Under the pieces are notes generated by a model. It was not told the origin of the DNA and searched no databases. It was given only the letters and a program-made list of their open reading frames with translations. The position numbers and the translations under genes are program-made. From Collimonas fungivorans (GTDB lineage: Bacteria; Pseudomonadota; Gammaproteobacteria; Burkholderiales; Burkholderiaceae_D), in assembly GCF_028292705.1 (NCBI RefSeq), contig NZ_JAQGLV010000297.1:1-48515 (forward strand): a stretch of 48,515 bases of DNA, in the 5' to 3' direction. Below, piece by piece: positions 39,461 through 47,144 of this stretch. The stretch's first letter is position 1, and the number at the start of each line of letters is the position of its first letter.

Positions 39461-39486
39461 TTTGCTGAACTCATTTGCTGAATTCA
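39461..39486. repeat. Tandem 13-base repeat downstream of the M23 gene
   Basis: TTTGCTGAACTCA is followed immediately by TTTGCTGAATTCA, a duplication with one base changed, in the spacer before anmK. Its function is unknown. Confidence 0.6.
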
Positions 39487-39495
39487 GAATAAACT

Positions 39496-39547
39496 TAAAA
39501 CCGTTGTCGAGTCGCTAGTAAAATCAGCTGATCTCACAACGGTTTTA
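39496..39547. promoter_or_regulatory. 12-base perfect inverted repeat flanking the anmK start region
   Basis: TAAAACCGTTGT (39496-39507) and ACAACGGTTTTA (39536-39547) are exact inverted copies around a 28-base centre. The centre contains a possible -10, TAAAAT (39519-39524). The right arm ends two bases before the anmK ATG and occupies the position of the ribosome-binding site. It could be a two-site operator, or an mRNA hairpin if transcription starts upstream. Confidence 0.5.
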
Positions 39548-39549
39548 TT

Positions 39550-40707
39550 ATGTCCACTCCAACTACCCAAAGCGGCTTGTTCATCGGCCTGATGTCCGGC
39601 ACCAGCCTGGATGGCGTCGATGGCGTCATCGCAGCATTTCCCAGCGCCCCGGTGCAGCATCCGGTAGCCACCCTGGCCTCGGCCTACATGCCGTTTTCAG
39701 CTTCGCTGCGCGCCGAACTGATGGCGCTGCAAACCGCCGGCCAGGATGAGATCGAACGCGAAGCGCTGGTCGCCAATACCCTGAGTTCGCATTACGCTGC
39801 TTGCGTCGAGCGCCTGCTGGCAGATGCCGGTTTGCGGCCAGACCAGATCCGCGCCATCGGCGTCCACGGCCAGACCATCAGGCATCGGCCCGAACTGGGT
39901 TTTACGCGCCAGGCCAACAACCCGGCGCTGCTGGCCGAGCTGACCGGGATCGACGTCATCGCCGATTTCCGCAGCCGCGACATCGCCGCCGGCGGCCAGG
40001 GCGCGCCGCTGGTGCCGGCTTTCCACCAGGCTGTGTTCGCCGATCCGGAACAAACCCGGGTGGTGGTAAATATCGGCGGCATCGCCAACATCAGCGTATT
40101 GCATGGCCAGGCGACGCCGGGCCAGAGCCGCGACGTCATCGGCTTCGATACCGGGCCGGGCAATGTCCTGATGGATTTATGGATCAAGCGCCATCACGGC
40201 AAGGACTATGATGAGAACGGCTTGTGGGCGGCCAGCGGCCAGCCGGCGCCGGCCTTGCTCGACGCCATGCGCAAGGAAGATTATTTTGCCGCGGCGCCGC
40301 CCAAAAGCACCGGGCGCGACCTGTTCCACGAAGCCTGGCTGGCGCGCCATCTCGGCAGTTTGCCGCAACTTGCCGCCGCCGACGTGCAGGCCACGCTGGC
40401 GCTGCTGACCGCCACTACCATCGCCGACGCGATCGCACAGCATGCGCCGACGGCGCAAACCGTGTATGTCTGCGGCGGCGGCGCTTATAACCCGTACCTG
40501 ATGCAGCAGCTGGCGCAAGCGCTGCAAAACCGCCAGCTGGCGGCAGCCGTGCAATCTACCGAAGCGCTCGGCATTGCTCCCAACCATGTCGAGGCAGTGG
40601 CTTTCGCCTGGCTGGCGCTGCGTTTTGACCAGCGCCAGCCAGGCAACCTGCCGCTGGTGACCGGGGCACGCGGCTTACGGATCCTGGGGGCGCTGTATCC
40701 GGCCTGA
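39550..40707 (+). CDS. anmK: Anhydro-N-acetylmuramic acid kinase
   Basis: AnmK opens and phosphorylates 1,6-anhydro-MurNAc released by wall turnover, giving MurNAc-6-P for recycling. The 385-residue ASKHA-fold protein has the signature [12 protein letters not shown] at 14-25, [19 protein letters not shown] and [14 protein letters not shown], with CGGGAYN near the C-terminus. No clear Shine-Dalgarno sequence precedes the ATG; an inverted-repeat arm lies there instead. It ends at a strong terminator shared with erpA. Confidence 0.97.
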   Translation: MSTPTTQSGLFIGLMSGTSLDGVDGVIAAFPSAPVQHPVATLASAYMPFSASLRAELMALQTAGQDEIEREALVANTLSSHYAACVERLLADAGLRPDQIRAIGVHGQTIRHRPELGFTRQANNPALLAELTGIDVIADFRSRDIAAGGQGAPLVPAFHQAVFADPEQTRVVVNIGGIANISVLHGQATPGQSRDVIGFDTGPGNVLMDLWIKRHHGKDYDENGLWAASGQPAPALLDAMRKEDYFAAAPPKSTGRDLFHEAWLARHLGSLPQLAAADVQATLALLTATTIADAIAQHAPTAQTVYVCGGGAYNPYLMQQLAQALQNRQLAAAVQSTEALGIAPNHVEAVAFAWLALRFDQRQPGNLPLVTGARGLRILGALYPA

Positions 40708-40755
40708 GGGCATCCTGCCGGAAACGCAATCGGCAACGGGCAATAAGCAGACAAT

Positions 40756-40795
40756 AAAAAAGGACGCCCAAGGATTTCTCCCCGGCGTCCTTTTT
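40756..40795. terminator. Bidirectional terminator between anmK and erpA
   Basis: AAAAAAGGACGCC and GGCGTCCTTTTT form a long stem around a loop of about 15 bases, with A/T runs on both sides. It lies between two convergent genes and can serve both. Confidence 0.85.
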
Positions 40796-40828
40796 CAAGA
40801 GCCGCGTGTTGCTTACGTAATTACTTGA

Positions 40829-41191
40829 TCAAGCCGAGAAAGAAGAACCGCAACCGCAGGTAGTCGTCGCATTCGGATTCTTGATCACGAATTGCGCGCC
40901 TTCCAGGTCGTCCTTGTAGTCGATTTCAGCGCCGACCAGGTATTGATAGCTCATCGAATCGATCAGCAGCTGCACACCGTTCTTGCTCATGGTGGTGTCG
41001 TCTTCGTTGACGATTTCATCGAAGGTGAATCCGTACTGGAAACCGGAGCAACCGCCACCCTGCACGAAAACGCGCAATTTGAGGTCTGGATTGCCTTCTT
41101 CTTCGATCAGCTGCGCAACCTTGGCGGCGGCGCTATCGGTAAACACGATCGGCGAGGCGACTACATCTTGAATTTCAGCGACAGCATTCAT
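40829..41191 (-). CDS. erpA: Iron-sulfur cluster insertion protein ErpA
   Basis: ErpA is an A-type carrier that delivers Fe-S clusters to apoproteins. The 120-residue protein has the three conserved cysteines C48 ([11 protein letters not shown]), C112 and C114 ([10 protein letters not shown]). GGAG before the ATG is a good ribosome-binding site. A TATAAT at 41229-41224 suggests its own promoter 75 bases or less downstream of the bactofilin gene. No IscR site is obvious. Confidence 0.96.
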   Translation of the reverse strand: MNAVAEIQDVVASPIVFTDSAAAKVAQLIEEEGNPDLKLRVFVQGGGCSGFQYGFTFDEIVNEDDTTMSKNGVQLLIDSMSYQYLVGAEIDYKDDLEGAQFVIKNPNATTTCGCGSSFSA

Positions 41192-41223
41192 TTTTGGCTC
41201 CTGCGGGGTACATACAATACTGC

Positions 41224-41229
41224 ATTATA
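41224..41229 (-). promoter_or_regulatory. Candidate -10 box of erpA
   Basis: Perfect TATAAT on the minus strand, 32 bases before the erpA ATG; the -35 at normal spacing is weak. An activator or an extended -10 may compensate. Confidence 0.45.
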
Positions 41230-41266
41230 GGCGCTTGCTCGGATTCATGCCGGCCAGCCCCAAATC

Positions 41267-41662
41267 TTAGGCAGATTGCGACATGGCAAGTTTCAGCACC
41301 GGCTCAGCCACATTCTGTTCATGGGTCAGTTTGCCGCTTACCAGGGCGCCGCTGTGCATTTCCAGCGCCTTGTAATTGACATCACCGGTTATGCGGGCTT
41401 TCGGCTGCAATTCAAGCAGTTCGGCGGAATAAACATTGCCGCTGATCTCACCGTTGACCACCAGGTGGGCGACCCGCACGTCGCCTTCCACCTTGGCGCT
41501 CTCGGAAATCACCAGGACGCTGGTTTCGCCAGGCTCCGCCACTACATTGCCTTTCACATTGCCGTCGATGCGCAGACCGCCCTTGAAGTGGACATCGCCC
41601 TCGATGCTGGTCGACGAACCAATCAAGCTATCGATAGTGCTCTTTGCTTTACGGTTGAACAT
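41267..41662 (-). CDS. Bactofilin
   Basis: Bactofilins form polymerising beta-helix scaffolds involved in shape, polarity or envelope assembly. The 131-residue protein shows the rung-like repeat pattern (TSIEGDVHFKGGLRIDGNVKGNV, then SAKVEGDVRVAHLVVNGEISGNV, then KARITGDVNY), with short unstructured ends. There is no membrane segment. It follows the DUF6776 gene after 13 bases, so the two are probably cotranscribed and may work together, which is inference. Confidence 0.93.
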   Translation of the reverse strand: MFNRKAKSTIDSLIGSSTSIEGDVHFKGGLRIDGNVKGNVVAEPGETSVLVISESAKVEGDVRVAHLVVNGEISGNVYSAELLELQPKARITGDVNYKALEMHSGALVSGKLTHEQNVAEPVLKLAMSQSA

Positions 41663-41675
41663 GATGTTTCCTTTT

Positions 41676-42410
41676 TTACAAATTAGAGGTTTGCTGCGCC
41701 CGCATCTGGCCCTTTTCCATGACCTTGGCCTGAATCGCCTTGACCACGGCGCCTTCCGGCAAAGTCAGTTCAGCCTCGACGCGCTGGTAATACTTGAAAT
41801 CCAGCTGGGACGCGGTCTTTTCTGCAGCCGTGGCGCTGGCGCCCGGGAAAATCAGCACCGTGCTTTTACCCGCCACTGTCGCAGTCACCAATAGTTGCAC
41901 ATTTCCAACAAAATTGGCACCTTTGCCGCCCTGCATGATCAACATTCGATAGCGCAATTGTGTAGGCGTCAACAATTCGGCAGTCAGGCGCTGGATGGTG
42001 ATGCCCTGGCTGCCTGTCGCATTCGGCAGCAGCCCCTCGAAAAACGCCAGGTCCTCTTTCAGCTTGGCATTCTCGGTTTCCAGCACCTTGATCTGCTGGC
42101 CCAACTGCTCCTGCGCCGCTTTCTCGATATTGAGCCGGCTTTCGGCGGCATTGACGGTGCTCGAGAAACGATCCCGCTCCGCCGTCAAGACGCCCACTTT
42201 TTCATTGAGGTCGGCCAGCTGCTGTTTGCTGACCACCGGGCTGTGGCCGGTGAAATCGCGCCCGAGGTCATATATCCACAGTGCGATCGCGCCGCCAAAA
42301 CCCAGCACCAGCACCAGGAAAAGCGCTTTCAGCGGCCACGGGTAATGGCTCTTCACCGTCATCTTCGGCGCCGAAATCGACATGCGCCGAACCCACAATT
42401 TATACTTCAT
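41676..42410 (-). CDS. DUF6776-type membrane protein with coiled coil
   Basis: This 244-residue protein has a basic cytoplasmic start, one membrane segment at about 28-46, a long coiled coil (about 60-125) and a beta-rich C-terminal domain (about 135-235). The arrangement resembles proteins annotated DUF6776 in Burkholderiales; the function is unknown. The predicted topology puts most of it in the periplasm. Its position between argC (36 bases) and the bactofilin gene (13 bases) suggests an envelope role linked to the bactofilin. Confidence 0.75.
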   Translation of the reverse strand: MKYKLWVRRMSISAPKMTVKSHYPWPLKALFLVLVLGFGGAIALWIYDLGRDFTGHSPVVSKQQLADLNEKVGVLTAERDRFSSTVNAAESRLNIEKAAQEQLGQQIKVLETENAKLKEDLAFFEGLLPNATGSQGITIQRLTAELLTPTQLRYRMLIMQGGKGANFVGNVQLLVTATVAGKSTVLIFPGASATAAEKTASQLDFKYYQRVEAELTLPEGAVVKAIQAKVMEKGQMRAQQTSNL

Positions 42411-42446
42411 CGCTGCCGGCTCGGCCGCTCAAAAAGACGCATGGCG

Positions 42447-43484
42447 TCATGGCATGACCGGCACGTGCAGCAAGCCGGTAGTCTCTTCCAGGCCGAACAT
42501 CAGGTTCATGCATTGCACTGCCTGGCCGGCCGAGCCTTTGACCAGGTTGTCCTGCACCACCAGCACCACCACGGTGTCGCCATTGTCGGGACGATGCAAG
42601 GCGATCCGCAACATGTTCGATGCACGGGTGGAACGGGTTTCCGGATGCGAGCCGAACGGCATCACATCGACAAACGGCTCATCCTTGTAGGCATCTTCAA
42701 ACAGCGCCTGCAAGGCCGCGTTGTCGATATCCTTGGTCAGGCGCGCGTAGATGGTCGAATGCATGCCGCGGATCATCGGCACCAGATGCGGCGTAAACAA
42801 CAGGCCGACTTTCTGGTCGGTCAGCTTGCCGAGCTGCTCCAGCGTTTCCGGCGTATGCCGATGGCCGGATACGCCATAAGCCTTGAAATTGTCGCTGGCT
42901 TCCGAGAACAGCATGCCGATTTCCGTCTTGCGGCCGCCGCCGGATACCCCCGATTTGCAATCGGCGATCAGGTGCGAAGCGTCAATCACGTCGGCTTTCA
43001 GCAACGGCGCCAGGCCGAGCTGCATGGTGGTCGGATAACAACCCGGATTGCCGATGATGCGCGCGTCCTTGATGGCGGCGCGGTTCAGCTCCGGCAAACC
43101 ATATACGGCTTCCTTCAGCAGCTCGGGGCAGCCGTGCGGCATCTTGTACCATTTCTCGAACACCGCGGTGTCCTGCAGGCGGAAATCGGCGGCCAGGTCG
43201 ATCACCTTGACGCCGGCTTCCAGCAGCTCGGGCGTCTGCGCCATGGCGACGCCGTGCGGGGTGGCGAAGAACACCACGTCGCAGTCGGTCAGGCGGGCTT
43301 TTTCAGGTGCGGAAAACGCCAGCGCAACGCGGCCGCGCAAAGACGGGTACATGTCGGCAATCGGCATGCCGTCTTCCTTGCGCGAAGTCACCGCCTGCAG
43401 CTGCGCATGCGGATGGGTCGCCAGCAAACGCAGCAACTCGACGCCTGTATAACCCGTACCACCCACAATCCCGACTTTGATCAT
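42447..43484 (-). CDS. argC: N-acetyl-gamma-glutamyl-phosphate reductase
   Basis: ArgC reduces N-acetylglutamyl phosphate to the semialdehyde in arginine synthesis, using NADPH. The 345-residue protein begins [20 protein letters not shown] (dinucleotide loop) and has the catalytic C149 in [16 protein letters not shown] start at 43484, because AAGGAAAAAAG lies just upstream and the N-terminus then matches the family. Longer in-frame starts at 43499 and 43520 exist. It is separated from rpsI by a terminator, so it likely has its own promoter. Confidence 0.97.
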   Translation of the reverse strand: MIKVGIVGGTGYTGVELLRLLATHPHAQLQAVTSRKEDGMPIADMYPSLRGRVALAFSAPEKARLTDCDVVFFATPHGVAMAQTPELLEAGVKVIDLAADFRLQDTAVFEKWYKMPHGCPELLKEAVYGLPELNRAAIKDARIIGNPGCYPTTMQLGLAPLLKADVIDASHLIADCKSGVSGGGRKTEIGMLFSEASDNFKAYGVSGHRHTPETLEQLGKLTDQKVGLLFTPHLVPMIRGMHSTIYARLTKDIDNAALQALFEDAYKDEPFVDVMPFGSHPETRSTRASNMLRIALHRPDNGDTVVVLVVQDNLVKGSAGQAVQCMNLMFGLEETTGLLHVPVMP

Positions 43485-43504
43485 CTTTTTTCCTTGCATG
43501 GAGC

Positions 43505-43531
43505 TGTATATTTTTTCCACCCGGCTTTCAA
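43505..43531 (-). promoter_or_regulatory. Possible argC promoter
   Basis: On the minus strand TTGAAA (43531-43526) and TATACA (43510-43505) are 15 bases apart, shorter than the optimum. Transcription would start about 14 bases before argC. Confidence 0.3.
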
Positions 43532-43741
43532 ACCCGATATGAAAACAATACGATGTTGGACCCGGTGTTTTGGGTAAATTGCCGCCAAGAGCTGGCTATT
43601 TTATCAGCCAATGAATCGTTAGGGCGGCTTAACATTGAAATCGGAAATACCTTGCAGGCACAGGCGCTGCAGCGCGTTTCCCAATGTTACCTTTTGATAA
43701 AGAGCGCAACGGACAACGCAAAAAACCGGCAGCAAATGGCA

Positions 43742-43773
43742 AAAAGCCGCCAGGCGCAAACCTGGCGGCTTTT
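43742..43773 (-). terminator. Terminator of the rplM-rpsI operon
   Basis: AAAAGCCGCCAGG and CCTGGCGGCTTTT are perfect 13-base arms around a six-base loop, ending 20 bases past the rpsI stop. The A/T runs are symmetrical, so it works in both directions. Confidence 0.9.
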
Positions 43774-43793
43774 CGATATTCTGAAAGCGTAGA

Positions 43794-44186
43794 TTAGCGC
43801 TTGGAGAATTGTTTTGCGCGGCGAGCCTTGCGCAGACCGACCTTCTTACGTTCAACTTCACGTGCATCACGTGTAACGAAGCCGGCTTTGGACAGCTCCG
43901 GTTTCAAAGTTGCATCGTAGTCGATCAGTGCACGAGTGATGCCGTGGCGAACTGCGCCAGCCTGGCCGGATTCACCGCCGCCGCTGACATTGACCTTGAT
44001 GTCGAAAGTTTCGACATGGTTGGTCAGTTCCAGTGGCTGGCGAATCACCATCAGGCCGGTTTCGCGCGAAAAATATTCATTCGCTGGCTTGCCGTTGACG
44101 ACGATTTGGCCGGAGCCTGACTTGATGAAGACGCGAGCCACTGCACTCTTGCGACGGCCGGTTCCGTAATTGTAGTTACCGATCAT
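43794..44186 (-). CDS. rpsI: 30S ribosomal protein S9
   Basis: The 130-residue protein is a canonical uS9. It begins [20 protein letters not shown], has the [15 protein letters not shown] loop, and ends in the basic tail [12 protein letters not shown] that reaches the P-site tRNA anticodon. It follows rplM after nine bases and has AAGGA before its ATG. Confidence 0.99.
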   Translation of the reverse strand: MIGNYNYGTGRRKSAVARVFIKSGSGQIVVNGKPANEYFSRETGLMVIRQPLELTNHVETFDIKVNVSGGGESGQAGAVRHGITRALIDYDATLKPELSKAGFVTRDAREVERKKVGLRKARRAKQFSKR

Positions 44187-44195
44187 GTCTATTCC

Positions 44196-44624
44196 TTAGA
44201 GTTCAAGTGCTTTAGGTTGCTGCGCGGTGTGCGGATGGCTGCCATCTGCGTACACTTTGAGCTTCTTGATCATGGCGTAGCCAAGCGGACCCTTAGGCAG
44301 CATGCCCTTGACCGCTTTTTCCAGCGCACGACCTGGAAAACGCTGTTGCATTTTCTGGAAATTTGTTTCGTAGATGCCGCCTGGGTAACCGGAGTGACGG
44401 AAATACGTCTTGTCGGTTGCCTTGGCGCCAGTGACGCGCAGTTTACCTGCGTTGATGACGACGATGAAATCGCCGGTATCAACGTGAGGAGTAAATTCGG
44501 GTTTGTGTTTGCCGCGCAGTCGGAGTGCCACTTCGCTGGCAACACGTCCGAGGACTTTGTCCGTCGCGTCAATCACGAACCAATCACGCTGGACTTCATG
44601 GCCCTTAGCGGAAAAAGTTTTCAT
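44196..44624 (-). CDS. rplM: 50S ribosomal protein L13
   Basis: The 142-residue uL13 begins [20 protein letters not shown] and has the family core [13 protein letters not shown] and [25 protein letters not shown] precedes the ATG. In E. coli L13 represses its own operon through the mRNA leader. The roughly 135-base leader here contains hairpins that could do the same, but this is inference. Confidence 0.99.
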   Translation of the reverse strand: MKTFSAKGHEVQRDWFVIDATDKVLGRVASEVALRLRGKHKPEFTPHVDTGDFIVVINAGKLRVTGAKATDKTYFRHSGYPGGIYETNFQKMQQRFPGRALEKAVKGMLPKGPLGYAMIKKLKVYADGSHPHTAQQPKALEL

Positions 44625-44676
44625 GTTGACTTCCTAACTAGTTTAATTCGCTCAAATGGTGGTTCCGCCGCTATCG

Positions 44677-44697
44677 AAAAACCGGCTTTTAGACCGG
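44677..44697 (-). promoter_or_regulatory. Terminator-like hairpin in the rplM leader
   Basis: On the minus strand CCGG-TCTAAAAG-CCGG is followed by five T residues, 53 bases before the rplM start. A competing pairing with GGAACC downstream is possible. The stem is short (five pairs), so attenuation is only a suggestion. Confidence 0.35.
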
Positions 44698-44765
44698 AGC
44701 ATCGTCCTGCATCAGCGACAGACTCTTCCTTGTTATCTTTTCCTGAGCAAACGGAAAAGCCGTAA

Positions 44766-44795
44766 ATTATAGCCTTTTCAAGGACTTGGCGTCAA
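44766..44795 (-). promoter_or_regulatory. rplM-rpsI promoter
   Basis: TTGACG (44795-44790) and TATAAT (44771-44766) on the minus strand are 18 bases apart, a near-consensus sigma-70 promoter. Transcription would start near 44759, about 135 bases before rplM. Confidence 0.8.
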
Positions 44796-44882
44796 ACCGA
44801 TTGAAAAAAATGGCCGTTTGCGCTATGGGATGTTGTAAATGCGGTTGTAAACAGGGCGGTAAACACCTGCAACCGCTCCTGC

Positions 44883-44922
44883 AGATAAAAGAAAACCCGA
44901 ACTGCGCTGTGGCGTCGGGTTT
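44883..44922 (-). terminator. Terminator of the candidate small RNA
   Basis: Eight-base perfect arms AAACCCGA (44893-44900) and TCGGGTTT (44915-44922) with a 14-base loop are followed on the minus strand by TCTTTTATCT. Confidence 0.7.
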
Positions 44923-44990
44923 AAATCCACTCCTGTGGAGGGGTGGAGGAGACATGGCGTTAATTGCCGAGAATCAATCTCGCAACGGTT
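44886..44990 (-). ncRNA. Candidate small regulatory RNA, about 105 nt
   Basis: A sigma-70-like promoter (44997-45025) would start a transcript near 44990. It begins with a stable hairpin (44964-44985, arms TTGC-GAGA and TCTC-GCAA with one bulge). A mostly single-stranded stretch with TCTCCTCCACCCCTCC follows, complementary to Shine-Dalgarno sequences. Then come a small CCAC/GTGG hairpin (44927-44938) and a terminator hairpin (44893-44922, arms AAACCCGA/TCGGGTTT) with a T-rich tail. The organisation is that of an Hfq-type trans-acting RNA. No known family is recognised; the call is an inference from structure. Confidence 0.55.
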
Positions 44991-44996
44991 AGATTG

Positions 44997-45025
44997 ATAT
45001 TAGCAAACAGAATTGTGCATCGCAA
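44997..45025 (-). promoter_or_regulatory. Promoter of the candidate small RNA
   Basis: TTGCGA (45025-45020) and TAATAT (45002-44997) on the minus strand are 17 bases apart, each matching four of six consensus bases. No protein-coding gene follows before the terminator at 44922. Confidence 0.6.
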
Positions 45026-45155
45026 GGTAGAGAATCGAGGTTTTTAGTAAAAATTTACGGTTTAATTTTCTTTTGTGCAACAAAAGCCAGCTAAACCGGG
45101 TCCGCCAAGAGCAGTTAGAATATGACGACACAATTCACCACCCTCACGAGATCAT

Positions 45156-45602
45156 ATGGAATGCACTGTTCGCTGGACCGGCTCGTCCGGCATGACGTTT
45201 TTGGCAGAAACCGGCTCCGGCCACATTTTGACGATGGATGGCGCGCCGGACGGCGGCGGCCGCGACCTGGCGCCGCGGCCGATGGAAGTGGTGCTGGCCG
45301 GCACCGGCGGCTGCACTGCTTATGACGTAGTGCTGATCCTGCGCAAAAGCCGCCAGGATATCCGCGGCTGCGACGTCACGCTGAAATCGGAACGGGCGGA
45401 GACAGAGCCTAAGGTATTCACCAAGATCCATTTCCACTTCACCGTACGCGGCCGCAACCTGAAGCCCAACCTGGTGGAACGCGCGATCAAGCTGTCGCAT
45501 GAAAAATACTGCTCGGCCTCGATCATGCTGGAAAAAACCGCTGTAATCACCCACTCCTTCGACATCGTCGACGACCTGGCGGAAACCGCAATCGAAGCCT
45601 AG
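45156..45602 (+). CDS. OsmC/Ohr-family protein
   Basis: This 148-residue protein has the two reactive cysteines of the OsmC superfamily, C53 in GTGGCTAYDVV and C119 in KYCSAS. Such proteins reduce organic or hydrogen peroxides. The subgroup here resembles the YhfA-like OsmC proteins rather than Ohr, and its physiological role is not settled. The start at 45156 gives MECTVRWTGSSGM, matching the family's N-terminal strand. It converges with coq7, with four bases between the stops. Confidence 0.88.
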   Translation: MECTVRWTGSSGMTFLAETGSGHILTMDGAPDGGGRDLAPRPMEVVLAGTGGCTAYDVVLILRKSRQDIRGCDVTLKSERAETEPKVFTKIHFHFTVRGRNLKPNLVERAIKLSHEKYCSASIMLEKTAVITHSFDIVDDLAETAIEA

Positions 45603-45606
45603 TGCT

Positions 45607-46233
45607 TCAGATATGGTAGGCGACTGTCGTCATCACTTTCGACATCGCCTGCATCACTTTTTGCACCGGACGCGGCATTTCAGCCGCCCCCAACGAACGC
45701 GCCGCCGCGCCATGGGCGATTTCATCGTCGCGCATCTGCTCGACGATGGCGCGCGACTTGGCGTCCTGCAGCGGCAATTGTTCCAGGTGGCTGCTGAGGT
45801 GCGCTTCAACCTGGCGCTCGGTTTCCGATACAAAACTCAGGCTGCGCACATCGCCCAGGCGCGCCGCCAGCGTTCCCAGCGCATAGGAACCGGCATACCA
45901 CAGCGGATTGAGCAAGCTGACGTGCGAACCCAGTTCGCGCAAGCGTTCTGCGGTCCAGGCCAGGTGGTCTTCCTCTTCCCTGCCCGCTGCGGCGAATTGC
46001 TGCTTGATCGGATCGCCCTGGGCGAAACGGCCCTGGGCGTCATACAGCGCCTGGGCGCAGACTTCACCGACATGGTTGACCCGCATCAGGCCGGCGCTGT
46101 GACGCTGCTCGGCCGCATCCAGCACGCCGTCGGCAGCCAGCAGCGCCGGATTCGGGCGCGAAGCCGAAGCCTGCCCGGTGATCACCCGCAAGGCGTTGTC
46201 GAAATCGGCGATGGCTCTGTCCAGGAATAGCAT
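45607..46233 (-). CDS. coq7: 2-nonaprenyl-3-methyl-6-methoxy-1,4-benzoquinol hydroxylase Coq7
   Basis: Coq7 is a di-iron hydroxylase of ubiquinone synthesis. The 208-residue protein has the di-iron ligand motifs [34 protein letters not shown] and MRDDEIAHG. It replaces UbiF in many betaproteobacteria. The ATG at 46233 is preferred. A GTG four codons upstream (46245) is also possible, and neither has a strong ribosome-binding site. Confidence 0.95.
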   Translation of the reverse strand: MLFLDRAIADFDNALRVITGQASASRPNPALLAADGVLDAAEQRHSAGLMRVNHVGEVCAQALYDAQGRFAQGDPIKQQFAAAGREEEDHLAWTAERLRELGSHVSLLNPLWYAGSYALGTLAARLGDVRSLSFVSETERQVEAHLSSHLEQLPLQDAKSRAIVEQMRDDEIAHGAAARSLGAAEMPRPVQKVMQAMSKVMTTVAYHI

Positions 46234-46282
46234 GCGAAGAATCACTTTTAAAATTAACTAGGTGGATTTTATCAGGCCGGCC

Positions 46283-46306
46283 TCATTTGCCGCGTCATTT
46301 GCCGCG
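46283..46306. repeat. Perfect 12-base tandem duplication over the DUF3025 stop codon
   Basis: TCATTTGCCGCG occurs twice in a row. On the minus strand this repeats the last three codons and stop of the DUF3025 gene (CGC GGC AAA TGA), so a second in-frame stop follows. A further CATTTGCCGCG lies over that gene's start codon at 47114-47124. Confidence 0.75.
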
Positions 46307-47116
46307 CTTTGGGCGAAACACCGCAGCATCAGCATAGAAGGCCTGGTCCTGGCCGCTACTCCAGCCCGGCACGCCCAGCACCGGCAACGGCGTCAGGCGC
46401 CCGATCAGCGCATCCGGCTGCGCCAGTTCGGCGGCAACGCGCTGATCAATCCAGCCGCGCTTGGCTTCATCGGTCAGCGCGAAATAAGATTCCGGCACGC
46501 CAAGCACCAGGGTATGCGCGGTAATCGCCTTGTATGGCTGCACCAGTTTTTCCAGCAAGGCGTGGCCGAACAGCCAGACTTCGGCATCGCCGCCAAACAT
46601 GTGGCCTTGATCGACAAACACTTGCTGCCATTGGTGCTGGCGCAAGGCTACGCTCAGCGACTGCCCCGTGGCGTTATCCGGCACCAGCAGCAAAGCGGCA
46701 TTTTCATCAAAGATGGTGGCGGCATCGCGCGCTGCGCCGCGCGGCTTGCTGCTGCCGGAGACGGTGCCGGCCTTGGCCAGCTCGGCAGCCTGCAACACAT
46801 TCAGGCGCGCCTTGATGGCCGGGAACGATAGCCAGACCAGGGCATTCAGGAAATCGTGGAGGTTGTCGCGGGTCGGCACTTTGCCGCTGCTGCCAATGAA
46901 TGCTTCGTAAGCGGTCGCCGGCGGCAGTTCGGCCTGCGCCACAAAACTGACCGGCAAACCCTGGTAATTGCGGATGCCGCGCTCCTGGGCAAGCGCATTC
47001 AAGACCAGCCGCCAATTATCGGAAACTGCGGCAACGGCGCTCAGGCGCTGGCCGAGAATACGGAACGGCTTAAGCCAGGGTTGTGACCAATCGATGAGGG
47101 CGGCGGGAGTAGGCAT
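46295..47116 (-). CDS. DUF3025 domain-containing protein
   Basis: This 273-residue protein belongs to the DUF3025 family, shown by the segments DNLHDFLNALVWLSFP, RDAATIFDENAALLLV and FGHALLEKLVQPYKAITAH. No membrane segment or signal peptide is seen and the function is unknown. The ATG at 47116 follows a palindrome-containing upstream region. Direct repeats of CGCGGCAAATG cover both its start and its stop. It lies 61 bases upstream of coq7 and may be cotranscribed with it. Confidence 0.85.
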   Translation of the reverse strand: MPTPAALIDWSQPWLKPFRILGQRLSAVAAVSDNWRLVLNALAQERGIRNYQGLPVSFVAQAELPPATAYEAFIGSSGKVPTRDNLHDFLNALVWLSFPAIKARLNVLQAAELAKAGTVSGSSKPRGAARDAATIFDENAALLLVPDNATGQSLSVALRQHQWQQVFVDQGHMFGGDAEVWLFGHALLEKLVQPYKAITAHTLVLGVPESYFALTDEAKRGWIDQRVAAELAQPDALIGRLTPLPVLGVPGWSSGQDQAFYADAAVFRPKRGK

Positions 47117-47132
47117 TTGCCGCGCATTTTAC

Positions 47133-47144
47133 CTTGCGCGCAAG
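47133..47144. promoter_or_regulatory. 12-base palindrome upstream of the DUF3025 gene
   Basis: CTTGCGCGCAAG is a perfect palindrome. It lies just upstream of a TAAAAT that may be a -10 element, 17 bases from the DUF3025 start. Operator function is possible but unproven. Confidence 0.35.

Larger units (their letters stand above)
43485..43793. other. 309-base spacer between rpsI and argC
   Basis: It contains the rpsI terminator (43742-43773) and a large imperfect inverted repeat (43631-43688) enclosing the palindrome GCGCTGCAGCGC (43664-43675). A weak argC promoter candidate lies at 43505-43531. Small open frames on both strands have no family resemblance or good start and are not called. Confidence 0.6.
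44625..45155. other. 531-base spacer between rplM and the OsmC-like gene
   Basis: It holds the rplM leader and promoter, an inverted repeat with arms GCGGTTG (44841-44847) and CAACCGC (44870-44876) near three GTAAA repeats, and a candidate small RNA with its own promoter and terminator. Open frames here are short. The plus-strand frame 44786-44992 and a 12-codon frame at 44954 behind a GGAGGAG sequence are not accepted as genes. Confidence 0.7.

Noticed and set aside
43553-43792. 79-codon plus-strand frame between argC and rpsI
   Set aside because: It runs through the rpsI terminator and an inverted repeat, and no family resemblance is seen.
44786-44992. 68-codon plus-strand frame with a CCKCGCK segment, and a 12-codon frame at 44954 behind GGAGGAG
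   Set aside because: Both are antisense to the candidate small RNA. The strong Shine-Dalgarno-like sequence is better explained as the complement of its CCUCC tract. No promoter is seen on the plus strand.
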